DNA from: an uncultured Clostridia bacterium
GTDB lineage: Bacteria; Bacillota; Clostridia; TANB77; CAG-508
Length of the DNA: 46,743 nt
Direction: 5' to 3'
Assembly: GCA_944386325.1 (NCBI GenBank)
Contig: CALXAP010000015.1
Span: 1 to 46,743 of the forward strand
Shown: positions 6,701-17,000 of the stretch, piece by piece
Position numbering within the stretch: the stretch's first letter is position 1
How the letters are laid out: each line of letters starts with the position of its first letter
Translations under genes and position numbers: made by a program
The notes under the pieces: generated by a model
Database searches by the model: none
Told to the model about the DNA's origin: nothing
Seen by the model: only the letters and a program-made list of their open reading frames with translations

Positions 6701-8462
6701 GAACCCTTGTAAAATAATACTCACCTTCATCATTTGTATATACTGGATTCTCCTTTGCTTCTGCAAGCTCTTTTGTTCCAGCTTTGTATAATGTAACTTT
6801 TACTTTTGGTATTCCTTTTTCTTGTGTCCCATCATTTTGATATCCTATAACTCCGTCATATTCGCTTTCTTTTCCAGTTTGTGAATCTTCCCAAACAACA
6901 CCAGATAATCTAATTGTTAAACTTAAATCTGGTTCGTCTGGAGGAGTTTTATTACCACCATCATCATCATCACCTGGATTATCATCATCTGGATTGTCAT
7001 TATCATTATCTCCTGGATTATCATCATCTGGATTGTCATTATCATTATCTCCTGGATTGTCATCATCTGGATTATCATCATCATTATCATCTGGATTATC
7101 ATTATCATCGTCATCATCATCGTCATCATCTGGCCAATCTGGATAATCTGGCCAACTTGGCCAAGTTGGTGTTGTTGGTTTTGTTGGATCACTTGAAGGT
7201 GTATTGATTATACTAGGTATAGCAGATGATGGCTTTTTAGGTGTTATTGTTGTTAAATCAGGTGGGTTTGGAGTTACAGGTCCTTTGCCTTCCTTTGGAG
7301 TCATCTCTGACTTAATAACAACATCTAATTCTTGAGGGCTTAATTGAACTACACTTGCTACTAATCTAAAATTTACTTTTTGCTCATGTGCTGTTGTAGA
7401 ACCATGCTCACAAGGAATTATAGTTTCATTTCCATCAATATCTACAAATTTTTTTTGATTAGTACATGTATATGTATCAACTTGTACTTCCCAAAGCACA
7501 TCTCTATATTCTCCTGATAAATGATAATATTCTACAACAATATCTAAATCATATAAAGTAACCTCAGCTTTTGAAATTTTAGTTATCTTTTCTTCTTTAC
7601 ATTTTGAAGCATCTAAAACAATATTAAATTCTTCTCCACTATATGGATAACTAAAAAACTCGCTACCTGTTGTTCCATAATCTTCATCACCTGGTAATCT
7701 TTCCTTTTTGCTATCTTTATGTTCTGCATCATAAGTTATTTTCCAAATACTTTTATCTATCTCATCTCCATCTTGATCATATAATTTTATTTCTTTAATA
7801 CCACCAAATTCTACTTTTGGTCTGTTACCAACTTTAGCAAAACCTCTTTCATATTTAAAAGATACTGGTCCAACTATAATCTCATCATTTGTCATATCAA
7901 ATGAAACAGAACTTAAATCTATTTTATATTCCCCTTTAAATCCGCCTGCTTTTTGAACTCTTTCTTTATACTCTTGAAAAGCTTTTGCCTCTTGTGCTAA
8001 TTCATTCATTCCAGCTTGACCCAAAAGAGCCCAATATGCATTTTGTACTTCACCATTTTGATGGTCTGTATTATTAGGATACTGGTTTAATACATATGCT
8101 ATGTCCCAATCTCCATCTACACCAGCTTTTCTTCTTTCAACTTTATCATATCTACAAAGTGATTCACTCTTTGTACTTGTAGCACCTGGGTCACTGCCTA
8201 ATTGTATTGTTTGCCCTTGTTCTGGAAACAATATATTTCCAAGTGATATACCACCTATAGTTACTTCTGTATTTGCAGTACCAGTTAATCTTTGTCCATG
8301 CTGAGCACAAAACATTTCTGGTGTTATAGTATATTCTTCAAAAGGTACAAATGAGCCAGGTGTAAATTCTATACCATTTAAAGTTACTCTATTTGGTGTA
8401 GTAACAGAATCGAACTTAATTTCAGTAAAGCCTTCATCTAATACTTCTTCTTCTAAAGCCAT
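3771..8462 (-). CDS. Giant surface adhesin B2 with thioester-like N-domain, SdrD-B domains and PTG anchor
   Basis: A 1563-residue reading frame, distal gene of the cluster. Residues ~45-150 resemble a thioester (TED/TIE) domain: FC at 51-52, AYVLNQYP at 122-129 and VQNAYW at 139-144 match the Cys and the Gln-x-Ala-aromatic-Trp signatures of covalent host-binding domains. Then come a beta-rich region (~165-390) shared with the 2670-aa paralogue, a Pro/Trp then Asp/Asn/Pro-rich linker (~415-515) with 13-residue repeats, one SdrD-B domain (~520-610), DUF11-like strands, a second large SdrD-B domain (~1040-1140), and a C-terminal APTGGN, transmembrane helix and KRLKR tail, a likely sortase-type signal although not LPXTG. 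The frame starts without a signal peptide or RBS; both lie upstream in another frame (8463-8544). Surface function is confident; ligand unknown. Confidence 0.85.
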   Translation of the reverse strand: MALEEEVLDEGFTEIKFDSVTTPNRVTLNGIEFTPGSFVPFEEYTITPEMFCAQHGQRLTGTANTEVTIGGISLGNILFPEQGQTIQLGSDPGATSTKSESLCRYDKVERRKAGVDGDWDIAYVLNQYPNNTDHQNGEVQNAYWALLGQAGMNELAQEAKAFQEYKERVQKAGGFKGEYKIDLSSVSFDMTNDEIIVGPVSFKYERGFAKVGNRPKVEFGGIKEIKLYDQDGDEIDKSIWKITYDAEHKDSKKERLPGDEDYGTTGSEFFSYPYSGEEFNIVLDASKCKEEKITKISKAEVTLYDLDIVVEYYHLSGEYRDVLWEVQVDTYTCTNQKKFVDIDGNETIIPCEHGSTTAHEQKVNFRLVASVVQLSPQELDVVIKSEMTPKEGKGPVTPNPPDLTTITPKKPSSAIPSIINTPSSDPTKPTTPTWPSWPDYPDWPDDDDDDDDDNDNPDDNDDDNPDDDNPGDNDNDNPDDDNPGDNDNDNPDDDNPGDDDDGGNKTPPDEPDLSLTIRLSGVVWEDSQTGKESEYDGVIGYQNDGTQEKGIPKVKVTLYKAGTKELAEAKENPVYTNDEGEYYFTRVPMGKYEVEFEYDGMTYTSTKPFASGSVDDYKNNPDDTKYVKDSKAEETQADRQSFNNKFYEISGDSSTPNEDGKTYGTARDSAGNKTADLEYTTQDGVSKLVTTTEDGYVKPEFAMKVSTANMGLAFPFQERYTNNEEDKLIDNNVYETTYKYMYYINLGLKKRPEADLAVSKDVSTATLTINKKQMTYKYNARAGLDGFDITVKNSPNYSNIYYNREIYKSDYNYRIDDYKNNTLNVSGSEIKGTKSEDQELKTFVTYKMTIRNQSGIPAVTANEIVDYYDNTYKLVTDDVHLDIQDENGTEIKGKVVARKSYYETSGGQSGEINWKETGKYQTDTDKAGTDLNVMYTTDLQDVVLQSGEDIYIYVTFEVDKDGNRAIRLGEKSNFIEINSFSTFESGSGKNTPTGQADRDSAPGNLNPYDTETKEDDSDSAPTINIKLAEGVERTLNGIVWEDLRTKELATSQVLGDGLRQTDEPVVNGATVQLVELVDAADGKRYEYIWQEMSTGEGGYQYVNSDGKVMSGETGKVVSGSVMVDKGEYYFKNYIPGNYIVRFKYGDTEKTLLPRVNEKSYNGHDYKSTAYQQGENLDKEWYDLGNTDLLDANVSDARDNEARRLDVINYSKIMKFDVADVLYSVENEKQELYKEFRENTWMYADTAKLRIEVEYNKTEANGSDKFDYNVRNIDFGIENRPKNDVELDKEILGIKITLSNGTTIIDTENGINKNVNWVSNSDTLQGKIHIYMDEEIMQGANVQIKYRITVKNVGEVDSTGATDSSVGETYYTGNTSTSDRTVTTTINKLIDYVDNSLVFKAELNPDWKLIENTDLKSVTQMKQDGYMDARLNVVYKDASNNEKPVSQIIVSEALANTPLEPGQSAGVELILTKTISSSDEDDDLSYNNVAETLEFTNLVGRKDDIPGNKEPYEFEPGENDSDYTEEVIITAPTGGNKSLTYIVVAIAVLAVAGVVIFVIKRLKR
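6970..7140 (-). repeat. Tandem 39-bp repeats encoding the Asp-rich linker
   Basis: Two near-perfect 39-bp units and several partial ones encode a 13-residue unit of the form NPGDNDNDNPDDD inside the adhesin. Such tracts are prone to slippage in multiples of 39 bp and could vary linker length. The composition suggests a rigid or calcium-binding wall-spanning stalk. Confidence 0.8.
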
Positions 8463-8544
8463 ACTTTTAGTAAACCAAAATGCTAATATACCAATAATTC
8501 CGCATAATCAATATTACTGAAATTACGACTATTTTCTTTTTCAT
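8463..8544 (-). other. Out-of-frame signal peptide of adhesin B2
   Basis: An ATG at 8544 sits eight bases after AAGGAGG and encodes MKKKIVVISVILI. The hydrophobic continuation CGIIGILAFWFTKSMALEEE lies in the next frame and runs straight into the adhesin. Removing one base just before TGCGGAAT (around 8499-8502) would join the two into a classic secretion signal. Read as given, translation from the good RBS ends after 25 codons. Sequencing error or a real off-state cannot be separated here. Confidence 0.8.
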
Positions 8545-8556
8545 ATTAACACCTCC

Positions 8557-11500
8557 TTAATTATAATATTTAGATGTCCTTTTCATAATTATATAAATAA
8601 CAGCTCCTGCTAATATCAAAACTATAATTATTGTAAATGTATATACTATACCTCCACCTGTTTCTACAGATACAATCATATCTGCACTACTTAAGTCATC
8701 TTCACCTTGTGCTTTATTTTTAACAGTTGAATCTATGTCTTTCATTCCATAGTCATTATAGTCTTCATATATTTCTGTTTTATTATTTGTTACACCTGTA
8801 TTTGTTTCTGTCATAGTCTTAGTTAAAACAAGTTTAACTTCTTTTGATTCTCCTGGTCTTATTATTGTATTTGCCAATTCATTATTATATAAATTACCAT
8901 CATTTCCGTTATACCATGTTGGATTCAAATCTGCTTTAAACTCTAAATCTGTTGGCATATAATCTACAATATTTTTTACATATCCTTCTGTATTACCTTC
9001 ATTTGTTACCTTTATTCCATATTCAACAATTACAGTTGAACCTGCCAATTTCTTAGCTTTTATTTCTACTTTTGCAAGTTTACTATTATTAAAATTATAT
9101 GTTTTTACTCCATCTTTATTTTGAACACTTATTTTTGTTACATATTTATCTATTTTTAAGTCAAATTTATTTTTATAAACTAGACCCATATCTATATTTG
9201 CATAGCTACTATCTGTTATCCTTATTGCATTTGTTACTGCAATAACTTTATTTACACCATTTTCAGTCATATTACTTTCAATAACATCTGAATTTTGATT
9301 CTCACTTACACCTGTCTTACTATAATCTGTTAATCCATAAACATTAGTATCATATTCAAATACAACCATGTAATTACCTGGATCTAAGTTTTCAAATACA
9401 TATGAACCATCATTTGCAGAAATTATTCTTCTTATATTACCATTTGAATCTTGCAATATATTACCTGTATTTGCATCAATTAGCATTATTGTAACTCCAC
9501 CTAATACTTGTTCTGAAGACTCTCTTGCACCATTTTCATTTTGGTCTACCCATACTGTTCCTCTTATCCTATATTTCTTTTCTGTTCCAGAACCACCACC
9601 TGTGTTTCCACCTGGTGTATCACCAGAACCTCCTGGAGTATTACCTCCAGAACTTCCACCACCACTTGGATCATCTGGTGGATTTGGTAAATCTGCTGAT
9701 TGTTCAATAATATTAGATAATTCCTCTGTTTGTACTGTTTCAAAATTATTACCTGTAATTGTAGCAAAGTTTGCAATAGCTCTTTCTTGTACATCATTTG
9801 GTAAATTCTTTGCTTCTGCAATTATAGTCATAATTATTTCTTGGTCTGCTTCCATATTTGCATATAATTCAACTTTATTATCATACTCATTTAAACTAGC
9901 ATTTTGACCATTATTAATTTGATATGAACCACTAATAAATTTTAATTCATCTGGTAAAATATCTGTAATCTTAACCTTTTCTGCTAAAAGCTCTCCTGTG
10001 TTTCTTACTGTTATTGTATATGTAATTCTATCACCCTCAGACATATATTCCTTAGTAGAATCACTTTTAATACTTGCTTCGATTATAGGTTTTGCAACTG
10101 TATTAATTGTTTCAGTAGATAAGTGTCTACTTATACCATCTGCATATACAGTTGTTATAGTTCTTATTTCTTTTGAACCTTCATTTTCTCCTAATTTTGA
10201 AGCAGTTACAGTTAATGTTACTCTTGCTGATTCATCTTTAGCAAGTGTACCTATTTTCCAAGAAATATTTCCAGTTGTTTGATTATAAACACCATCTAAT
10301 GTATTTTCCCATGTACTGTTTCCTACATCATACTCTTGTATGTAAGCCTGTTTATATGTTACTCCTTCTGGCAATAATTTTTCAGCTGTTACATTTGTTA
10401 AATCAGTGCCAGAAATATTTCTTATATCTATTGTATATGTTAAATCTTCACCCTCTTTTATAAGTCTATTTTTATCTATATCTGTGCTTTCTGTTATTTT
10501 AAAATATGAATCCTCTATTTTATTTGCTAAACCTTCATTTACCATTTCTTTAGCTAAATCCTTAGCTGTAAGTTTTACAATATTTATAGCATTTGTTCCA
10601 GGTACTTCTTGATCTATTTCTTGCTCAGCTATAATATTTCCATTTTCATCTAATTGATATAATTTATATTCTTTAGCTTCTTCATCATATAATAATGAAT
10701 ATCCTGGTTTTTCTCCAAAGCCTTCTAAATTATTCTCATAATACTCTGCAAGTGTTGGTACATTTTCAACTAATACCTCAAATTCTATCTTTGTACTTTC
10801 TCCAGCTTCTAAGCTTCCAATTTCCCACATAATATATTCTTTTCCATTATCTATATTAGTTTCTGGATATATATATCCACTTTGAATTTCTCCATAATTT
10901 CCAGAACCCTCTTGATAAACTGTATATCTAGTAAATTCAGGAATATAATCTTTTACAACTATATCTTCTGCAGTATTTGTTCCAGTATTTGTTATATTTA
11001 TAGTATATTTAACAATTTGTCCTTCTTGAATAGGTTGTCCTTCTCCAACAGATATTTCTTGTTCTATACTAAATTTTGGTCCTTCACCTGTAGTTAATCC
11101 AACAATATCTGCCTCTTTTGTTAATTGTCTAACACCTGTAGATGAATTTTCTACATAGTCTATTGCAAAAGCACCATATATATTATTTTCATGTTCTAGA
11201 TTTGCAGGTATCCTAAAATCATAAGACATTTCAATCATTTCGCCTGTTTTCATTGTATAATTTTCTAAAACTACCATATATGATTTTATTTTTGTATAAT
11301 CTGTAGGATTTTCTTGCCATCCATTTTCTATATTATTTAAATCCTTTGTTGCTTCTCCATTTTCTGAATAATATATCTTTATTCCTTCTATACTATTTTT
11401 TAATGTTATAGGTCCTTGCATATTAGCATCAATAGTTGTTCCTAAATCAGACCCATCTCCTAAATTTTTATTTCCTTTAAAAGGTACTCTTCCTATTGCT

Positions 11501-13845
11501 ACTATATTGTTACAATCATTTCCTGTATTGTTTACAATCATCATATTCATTTTTGCAATTTTTTCTTGTGCAAAAATTTCTATTATGTCTTCCATTTTTC
11601 CTTGCTCAACAGACATTACACTTTTTCCTGTATCTTCGTAATTTGTTACACTATTTACAGCAAGCATTCCAACTGGTGCTGAAAATCCTATTTCTGTTTT
11701 AGATGTTCCTAATTCTTGGTTCCACATTTGTGTTTTTTCTTCATAACTTATTGCATTTGGATTATAATAGTACAATTTTACTTCTTCTGTTTTATTTGGT
11801 GTTAAAAGTTTTGCTTTTATATCTGTATTTAAAACTATATTTGTACCATTTGTAAATGTACCACTACTAAATCCATCTTGCATTCCTTCTAATGCTATTT
11901 CTAATATTATTCTTCCATTATCATTATATTTTTGTACCCCTATTATTTTTAAATTATCATCAAATAATACATTTGCTTCTTTAACATTTATATCCTCTAT
12001 ATATTCTGGTAATTGTATTCTAAACACTGGATTTATATAAAGGTCTGTATTTTCTCTATTATTATCTAATTGTATTTTTATTTCTACATTTTCATTATTT
12101 ACTATTGTTGATAATGTATCTTTTCCTATTTGTATATTTGCTTTTGTATTTGTTTCTTCAAATTCAATTTGGCTTGTTTTATTTTCAATTTGAATATAAT
12201 TTTCACCTTGTTTTTCCACAATATTTGCACTTACATTGAATTTAACAAAATTTCTTAATTGTTCTTTTGAATATGGCAAATCTTTTCTTATAGCCTTTTC
12301 ATATTCAATACTAATTGTTCCTTCTTTTACTGGTTTTGTTGTTTCCAATGTTATATGTCCTACATTTTCTTGTAATCCTTCAAATACATATCTTTCATTT
12401 TCTACTTTTGTATTTTTATTAATTTCTCCTAATATATTTCCATTTGAATCATATACTGTTATTTTTCCATCTACACCTAACACTTCTTCAAAATTTGCTT
12501 TACTTATATTCACTTTTTTATAATATGTATATGTTTGGTCTCCTATTGTTGTAGCATATTTAGTACCATTTGCATCTTCAAAACTTTCCCCTAAATCGCT
12601 TATTCTTATTCCATCTACTAAATCTTTTTCTTCTATATTTGCCTTTACTTCCATATTATAAATTGTTTCATAATCTTTTTCTTCTCTTTGTGAATTTGCA
12701 TACATTTTTCCTTTGTTTATTTTATTTTCATTTGTAGTTAATTCAAGTGAAACCATTTGTCCAAATTGCTCATTTAATAATATATTTCCTTGGCTTACAG
12801 TTTTAATTTCATTTCCATCATACATATTAATTTGTGCATTTATTTTTGATGTTAATATATTATCACTTGTTTGACTTATTGCTTCAATTGGGTATATGTA
12901 TGTTACTATATATTCATCTGTACCTTTACCATTCCATATTTTGCCTTCATCTTCTTTATTTTCTACTTCTATTGTTACAATTTGCTTTGCTTTATCATAA
13001 TTTATATTATTTTCATCTTGTTTTATATCTTCTACTGTTTTACCATTTGTTGCTTGAGTTTTCTTAACTAACAATCTTGCCTCTTCTGCTTCTATTCCAT
13101 TTAATTTTGGAACTTCTATTTCTAATTTTGTATCTTTTATTGGTAATCTATTTTCTGTATCTTTTATTCCTGATTCTAGTTTTATACTTACTATTGCTTT
13201 TGTTTCATTATTATCATTAAATAATAAATATGAATTTGCAAATTGTTTTAATTCCATTTCATATTTTCCAGTTAATTTTACATTTAATAATACTTCTTTT
13301 TCTATATTTTGTTCTTCACCATTATTATCTACATAAACTCCCTTTAAAACTACTTTGCTATTTCTATCTAAACTATTTGCCTCCATTTTTTCTTCTATTT
13401 TTTTATTAATAGTTAAAATTAAATTTGCACTTGTATTTGTATCTATTTGTCTTAAAGTTAATTTATCGCCAGTTGCCCCCTGTAAAATTTGACTTTCATC
13501 TGTAATATTTGAAATAGTATAATTCATATCACTAAACTCAATAACTGCATCTTTTAAATAACCATTTTTTACAGATAAATTCATATACATTTGTTTTTCT
13601 GTATCGTTTACATCATAAACAAGATAATGTGTTTTTCCATTACCTTCACCAAAAAATGTATCAAATTTAATATTTTCATTTATAGTATTTTCATTTTGTG
13701 AATCTAAATTTGAATCAATTGCATAAGAAACTAAAGCATTTCCCACAATTAATAAATTAGTACATGTTAAAGATATTATTAACAATACTATTACTAATTT
13801 TTCAATCAATTTAAATTTAGCTTTTAAATTACTTTTCCTTAGCAT
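8557..13845 (-). CDS. Giant surface protein A2 (DUF11-type repeats, SdrD-B, C-terminal TM)
   Basis: A 1762-aa secreted, membrane-anchored all-beta protein. An N-terminal hydrophobic signal (~residues 14-42) precedes beta-sandwich repeats. Several match the DUF11 pattern (YTINITNTGTNTAEDIVVKD and similar near residues 960-1350). A Gly/Ser/Pro linker (~1390-1425) leads to an SdrD-B domain with a DQNENGARESSE calcium-type loop, a further DUF11-like domain, then SVETGGG, a transmembrane helix and KRTSKYYN. No LPXTG is present. It is paralogous over its whole length to the 1761-aa protein (22051-27336). The B2 start codon lies 13 nt after its stop, so A2 and B2 are co-transcribed. RBS TAGGAGG precedes the ATG. 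Probable role: surface fibre or adhesin. Confidence 0.85.
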   Translation of the reverse strand: MLRKSNLKAKFKLIEKLVIVLLIISLTCTNLLIVGNALVSYAIDSNLDSQNENTINENIKFDTFFGEGNGKTHYLVYDVNDTEKQMYMNLSVKNGYLKDAVIEFSDMNYTISNITDESQILQGATGDKLTLRQIDTNTSANLILTINKKIEEKMEANSLDRNSKVVLKGVYVDNNGEEQNIEKEVLLNVKLTGKYEMELKQFANSYLLFNDNNETKAIVSIKLESGIKDTENRLPIKDTKLEIEVPKLNGIEAEEARLLVKKTQATNGKTVEDIKQDENNINYDKAKQIVTIEVENKEDEGKIWNGKGTDEYIVTYIYPIEAISQTSDNILTSKINAQINMYDGNEIKTVSQGNILLNEQFGQMVSLELTTNENKINKGKMYANSQREEKDYETIYNMEVKANIEEKDLVDGIRISDLGESFEDANGTKYATTIGDQTYTYYKKVNISKANFEEVLGVDGKITVYDSNGNILGEINKNTKVENERYVFEGLQENVGHITLETTKPVKEGTISIEYEKAIRKDLPYSKEQLRNFVKFNVSANIVEKQGENYIQIENKTSQIEFEETNTKANIQIGKDTLSTIVNNENVEIKIQLDNNRENTDLYINPVFRIQLPEYIEDINVKEANVLFDDNLKIIGVQKYNDNGRIILEIALEGMQDGFSSGTFTNGTNIVLNTDIKAKLLTPNKTEEVKLYYYNPNAISYEEKTQMWNQELGTSKTEIGFSAPVGMLAVNSVTNYEDTGKSVMSVEQGKMEDIIEIFAQEKIAKMNMMIVNNTGNDCNNIVAIGRVPFKGNKNLGDGSDLGTTIDANMQGPITLKNSIEGIKIYYSENGEATKDLNNIENGWQENPTDYTKIKSYMVVLENYTMKTGEMIEMSYDFRIPANLEHENNIYGAFAIDYVENSSTGVRQLTKEADIVGLTTGEGPKFSIEQEISVGEGQPIQEGQIVKYTINITNTGTNTAEDIVVKDYIPEFTRYTVYQEGSGNYGEIQSGYIYPETNIDNGKEYIMWEIGSLEAGESTKIEFEVLVENVPTLAEYYENNLEGFGEKPGYSLLYDEEAKEYKLYQLDENGNIIAEQEIDQEVPGTNAINIVKLTAKDLAKEMVNEGLANKIEDSYFKITESTDIDKNRLIKEGEDLTYTIDIRNISGTDLTNVTAEKLLPEGVTYKQAYIQEYDVGNSTWENTLDGVYNQTTGNISWKIGTLAKDESARVTLTVTASKLGENEGSKEIRTITTVYADGISRHLSTETINTVAKPIIEASIKSDSTKEYMSEGDRITYTITVRNTGELLAEKVKITDILPDELKFISGSYQINNGQNASLNEYDNKVELYANMEADQEIIMTIIAEAKNLPNDVQERAIANFATITGNNFETVQTEELSNIIEQSADLPNPPDDPSGGGSSGGNTPGGSGDTPGGNTGGGSGTEKKYRIRGTVWVDQNENGARESSEQVLGGVTIMLIDANTGNILQDSNGNIRRIISANDGSYVFENLDPGNYMVVFEYDTNVYGLTDYSKTGVSENQNSDVIESNMTENGVNKVIAVTNAIRITDSSYANIDMGLVYKNKFDLKIDKYVTKISVQNKDGVKTYNFNNSKLAKVEIKAKKLAGSTVIVEYGIKVTNEGNTEGYVKNIVDYMPTDLEFKADLNPTWYNGNDGNLYNNELANTIIRPGESKEVKLVLTKTMTETNTGVTNNKTEIYEDYNDYGMKDIDSTVKNKAQGEDDLSSADMIVSVETGGGIVYTFTIIIVLILAGAVIYIIMKRTSKYYN

Positions 13846-13960
13846 AAGCCTCTCCTCCTAAACCAATTAGCTTATTACTTTAATGATTAATTAAAAACCC
13901 AGAAATTAAATCATATTTACTATTTATTAATAATAACTTATTTAAATATTTATACATCCT

Positions 13961-13995
13961 TGTAGGGGCGAACAGCGTTCGCCCGCTCTACAAAG
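13961..13995. repeat. Element D within the adhesin cluster
   Basis: TGTAGGGGCGAAC-agc-GTTCGCCCGC hairpin, in reverse orientation to the other copies, in the 181-bp gap separating the two adhesin gene pairs. It may simply be a REP-like element, or it may attenuate read-through between the two modules. Confidence 0.65.
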
Positions 13996-14026
13996 AACTG
14001 CTTAAACCTAATTATGTTTATGCAAA

Positions 14027-17000
14027 TTATTTATTATTCAATACTTTTCTTTTTATAAGTATAATTCCACCACATAATATTACTAAAACTACTGCTCCAA
14101 GAACAAAATAATATGCTCTATTATCACCAGTTGGTGGTGTAATTATTACTCTTTCAGTAAAGTCTGTATCATATTCTGCTGGCTCCTCATCTGGTTCTTG
14201 GTTTCCAGCTAAAGCATCCATATCTCTTCTTCCTACAGTATTACTTAATTGCAATATTTCAGCCATATTTTCATATGATAATGTATCTGCCTCATCTTGT
14301 GGTGATAAAGTTTTTGATAATACTAAATCAACTGTTGTACTTTCACCTGGTTTTAATGCTGTTTTTTCTGTATTTTTTGTAACTATTACTTGTGTAATTG
14401 GTTGTTTTTCTGTTCTTGCAGATTTTGTTTTTACAATAGCTAAGTCTGGATTTAAATATCCCATTTCCTTCATAGAAGCTAATATTTCACTATTGCTCAA
14501 TGAAGTATTTATTGGTTCCAACTCTTCTTGTTGGTCTTCTTTCATTTCATAATATTGTTTTTCAAATTCATCTAAATGCTCAAGAACATAATCTTCACCA
14601 TATTTACTCATTTGTTGTTCTATAAAGTTACCATATGATTGTTCTTCTTGTGCTTGTTGTTGTTGCTGCTCTTGTTCTAATTGTTGTTTATATTCATCTG
14701 ACATAAACTCTGGCATTGTTTCAATTAGTTTCCATCCATTGTAGCTATTATCAGATTCTTTAAATACTAAGCTATTATCTACATAATCTATAATCTTATC
14801 TACAGTTGTAGTAACAATCTTATCTTCTTCATATCCTCTACCAACAAAATATGCTAAACCTAAATCTCCATCACCTGTATAATCTATTTGGCTATTATTT
14901 GTAATAGTTATTCTATAGCTTATTTCTATATTTGCACCTTGTTGAACTTCTTCGTCCATGTAGATATGAACATTACCTTGATTATATCTATATTTAAATG
15001 TATCCCTCTTATATTCAAATCCTGGTACACCTATTTTTTGTTTATTAATCCAGTTAACATTTTTGTTAATACCATTTGCTGTATCTATAATTACTTCACC
15101 ACTTGCTAAAGTAATCTTAATACCTATAATTTCTTTGTTTAATTCTATTTTTGTTTCAGGTCTTTGTTCTAGTCCAAAATCTACATTTCTTATACGATAT
15201 GTTGGTGGCTCTAAGCCATTTTCAACTTCTGTATCGTACTCTACTTTTACATCAAATCTTGCAGTATCTGCAAACATCCATGTATTATCTCTTAAAGCTT
15301 GATGTTTACTTGGGTCATAATATCCTTTATCACTTCTTGTATCAAATGATGCCATTATTTCTGCTTTATCATTTTGTACTGTTGCAGAATATTCTATAAC
15401 TCTGTATCTTCTTGCAACATCATCTTTAGCATCTGACATAAACTTGTCATTGTTCCAATCATTACCTAAATCGTACCACTCTACATTTAAGTTTTGACCT
15501 TCTTGATATGTTGTAGATTTATAATCTTGTCCATTATATGATACTGGATTTTGTCCAATTCCAGCATATTCTCCAGAATATTCTACCTCTGTATCATTTA
15601 AATATGTTCTTTCTGTATCTCCATATATAAATCTTACAATAAAGTTTCCTGCAATATAATTATTAAATTTATATTGACCTCTTGCTACAGCACCCATTTG
15701 TGTGTCTGATGTTACACTTCCATTTTCAGAGACTTCTCCTCCAAATGTTGTACTTCCACCTGTATTTACTACATAGCTATATAAGTCTGAACCTGTATAC
15801 ATTTCTTTCCATACATATTCATATTCTTCTCCATTTGCTGGATTATCGATTTTTTCAACTAATTGAACTCTTACACCATTTATTAAATCCTCACTATCTT
15901 GTCTTAAACCATCACCTACTAATTGTCCTGTTGATAATAGTTTTGTTCTATCATCATCCCATACATAACCATCTATTGTTCTTCCATCTGTTTCATATAA
16001 TTTTAAGTTTAATAATGGTGCTGCATCTGTATCATCTTCATATTCATCTATTGCATATGGATTTGTATTTCCTGGCTCTGAGTCTTTATCTATTAATCCT
16101 TCATTAAATGTTTTATCTACTGTTCCAATTTCAAATGATGAATAATTTGTTATTTCTGCAATATTTTGTTTTTGTCCAAGATATAATGCAGAGTTTCCAT
16201 CTTTTTCAACTTCAAATGTCATGTAAATGTATATTTCTTCTCCAGCTTTTAACATATAATCTTGTAAATCTGTTGTATATACTGTATTTAGTCCTGGGTA
16301 ATAATCTGTTCCCATTCTTCCTGTTTCAGTCCATGTTATCTTTCTACATTCACCTTTACTTGTTTCATAGTACGACTGTGGTGCAATAAGTGTACTTACA
16401 GGTCTTCCTTCTTCATCTTGTATGTCTAAATAATAATCTTCTTGTATTAATCTATATGTTGGATCAAAATAATCTACTATTTCATTAACTGTTGCAACCT
16501 GCATAATAGATTGATTACATAATGTTAATTTATATGTTACAAATACTTTTTCTTCTTGGTCTGCTGTTTTTACAGACTGTATTTTTTCTATTTCTAGTGA
16601 TTTATCATCACCATTTCTATCTAATTTATTTAAATCATTAAATTTATAATCACTTATTCTGTATTCATAATCTGCTCTATATAATTCTCTGTTATAGCTT
16701 ACATTTCTATAAGAATCTGTTTCTTTTAGTCTTGCATCATATATTGCTAAAATTCCTCTAGCATTATATTTATATGTTTCTTTTTTCTGGTTTACTGTTG
16801 TTACAACATTGTAAACATCTTGTGTTATTGCTAAATCTATTTTAGATCTTTCAACAAGTCCTAAGTTTACATGGTACATATATTCACCAGTATTATAGAA
16901 TGTATATTGATTTCCATCTATAACCATTGTTGTATCTTCTTCTACCATTGTAAAATTATCATCCAATGGATATGTTAAACCATTTGTTGTAGCTCTTGCA

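Noticed and set aside
6970..7140. Regularly spaced repeats suggestive of CRISPR
   Set aside because: Units are contiguous, in frame and encode the Asp-rich linker; there are no spacers.
6914..7207. His/Asp-rich plus-strand reading frame and an Ile/Met-rich minus-strand frame
   Set aside because: Shadows of the Asp-rich repeats of the adhesin gene in other frames.
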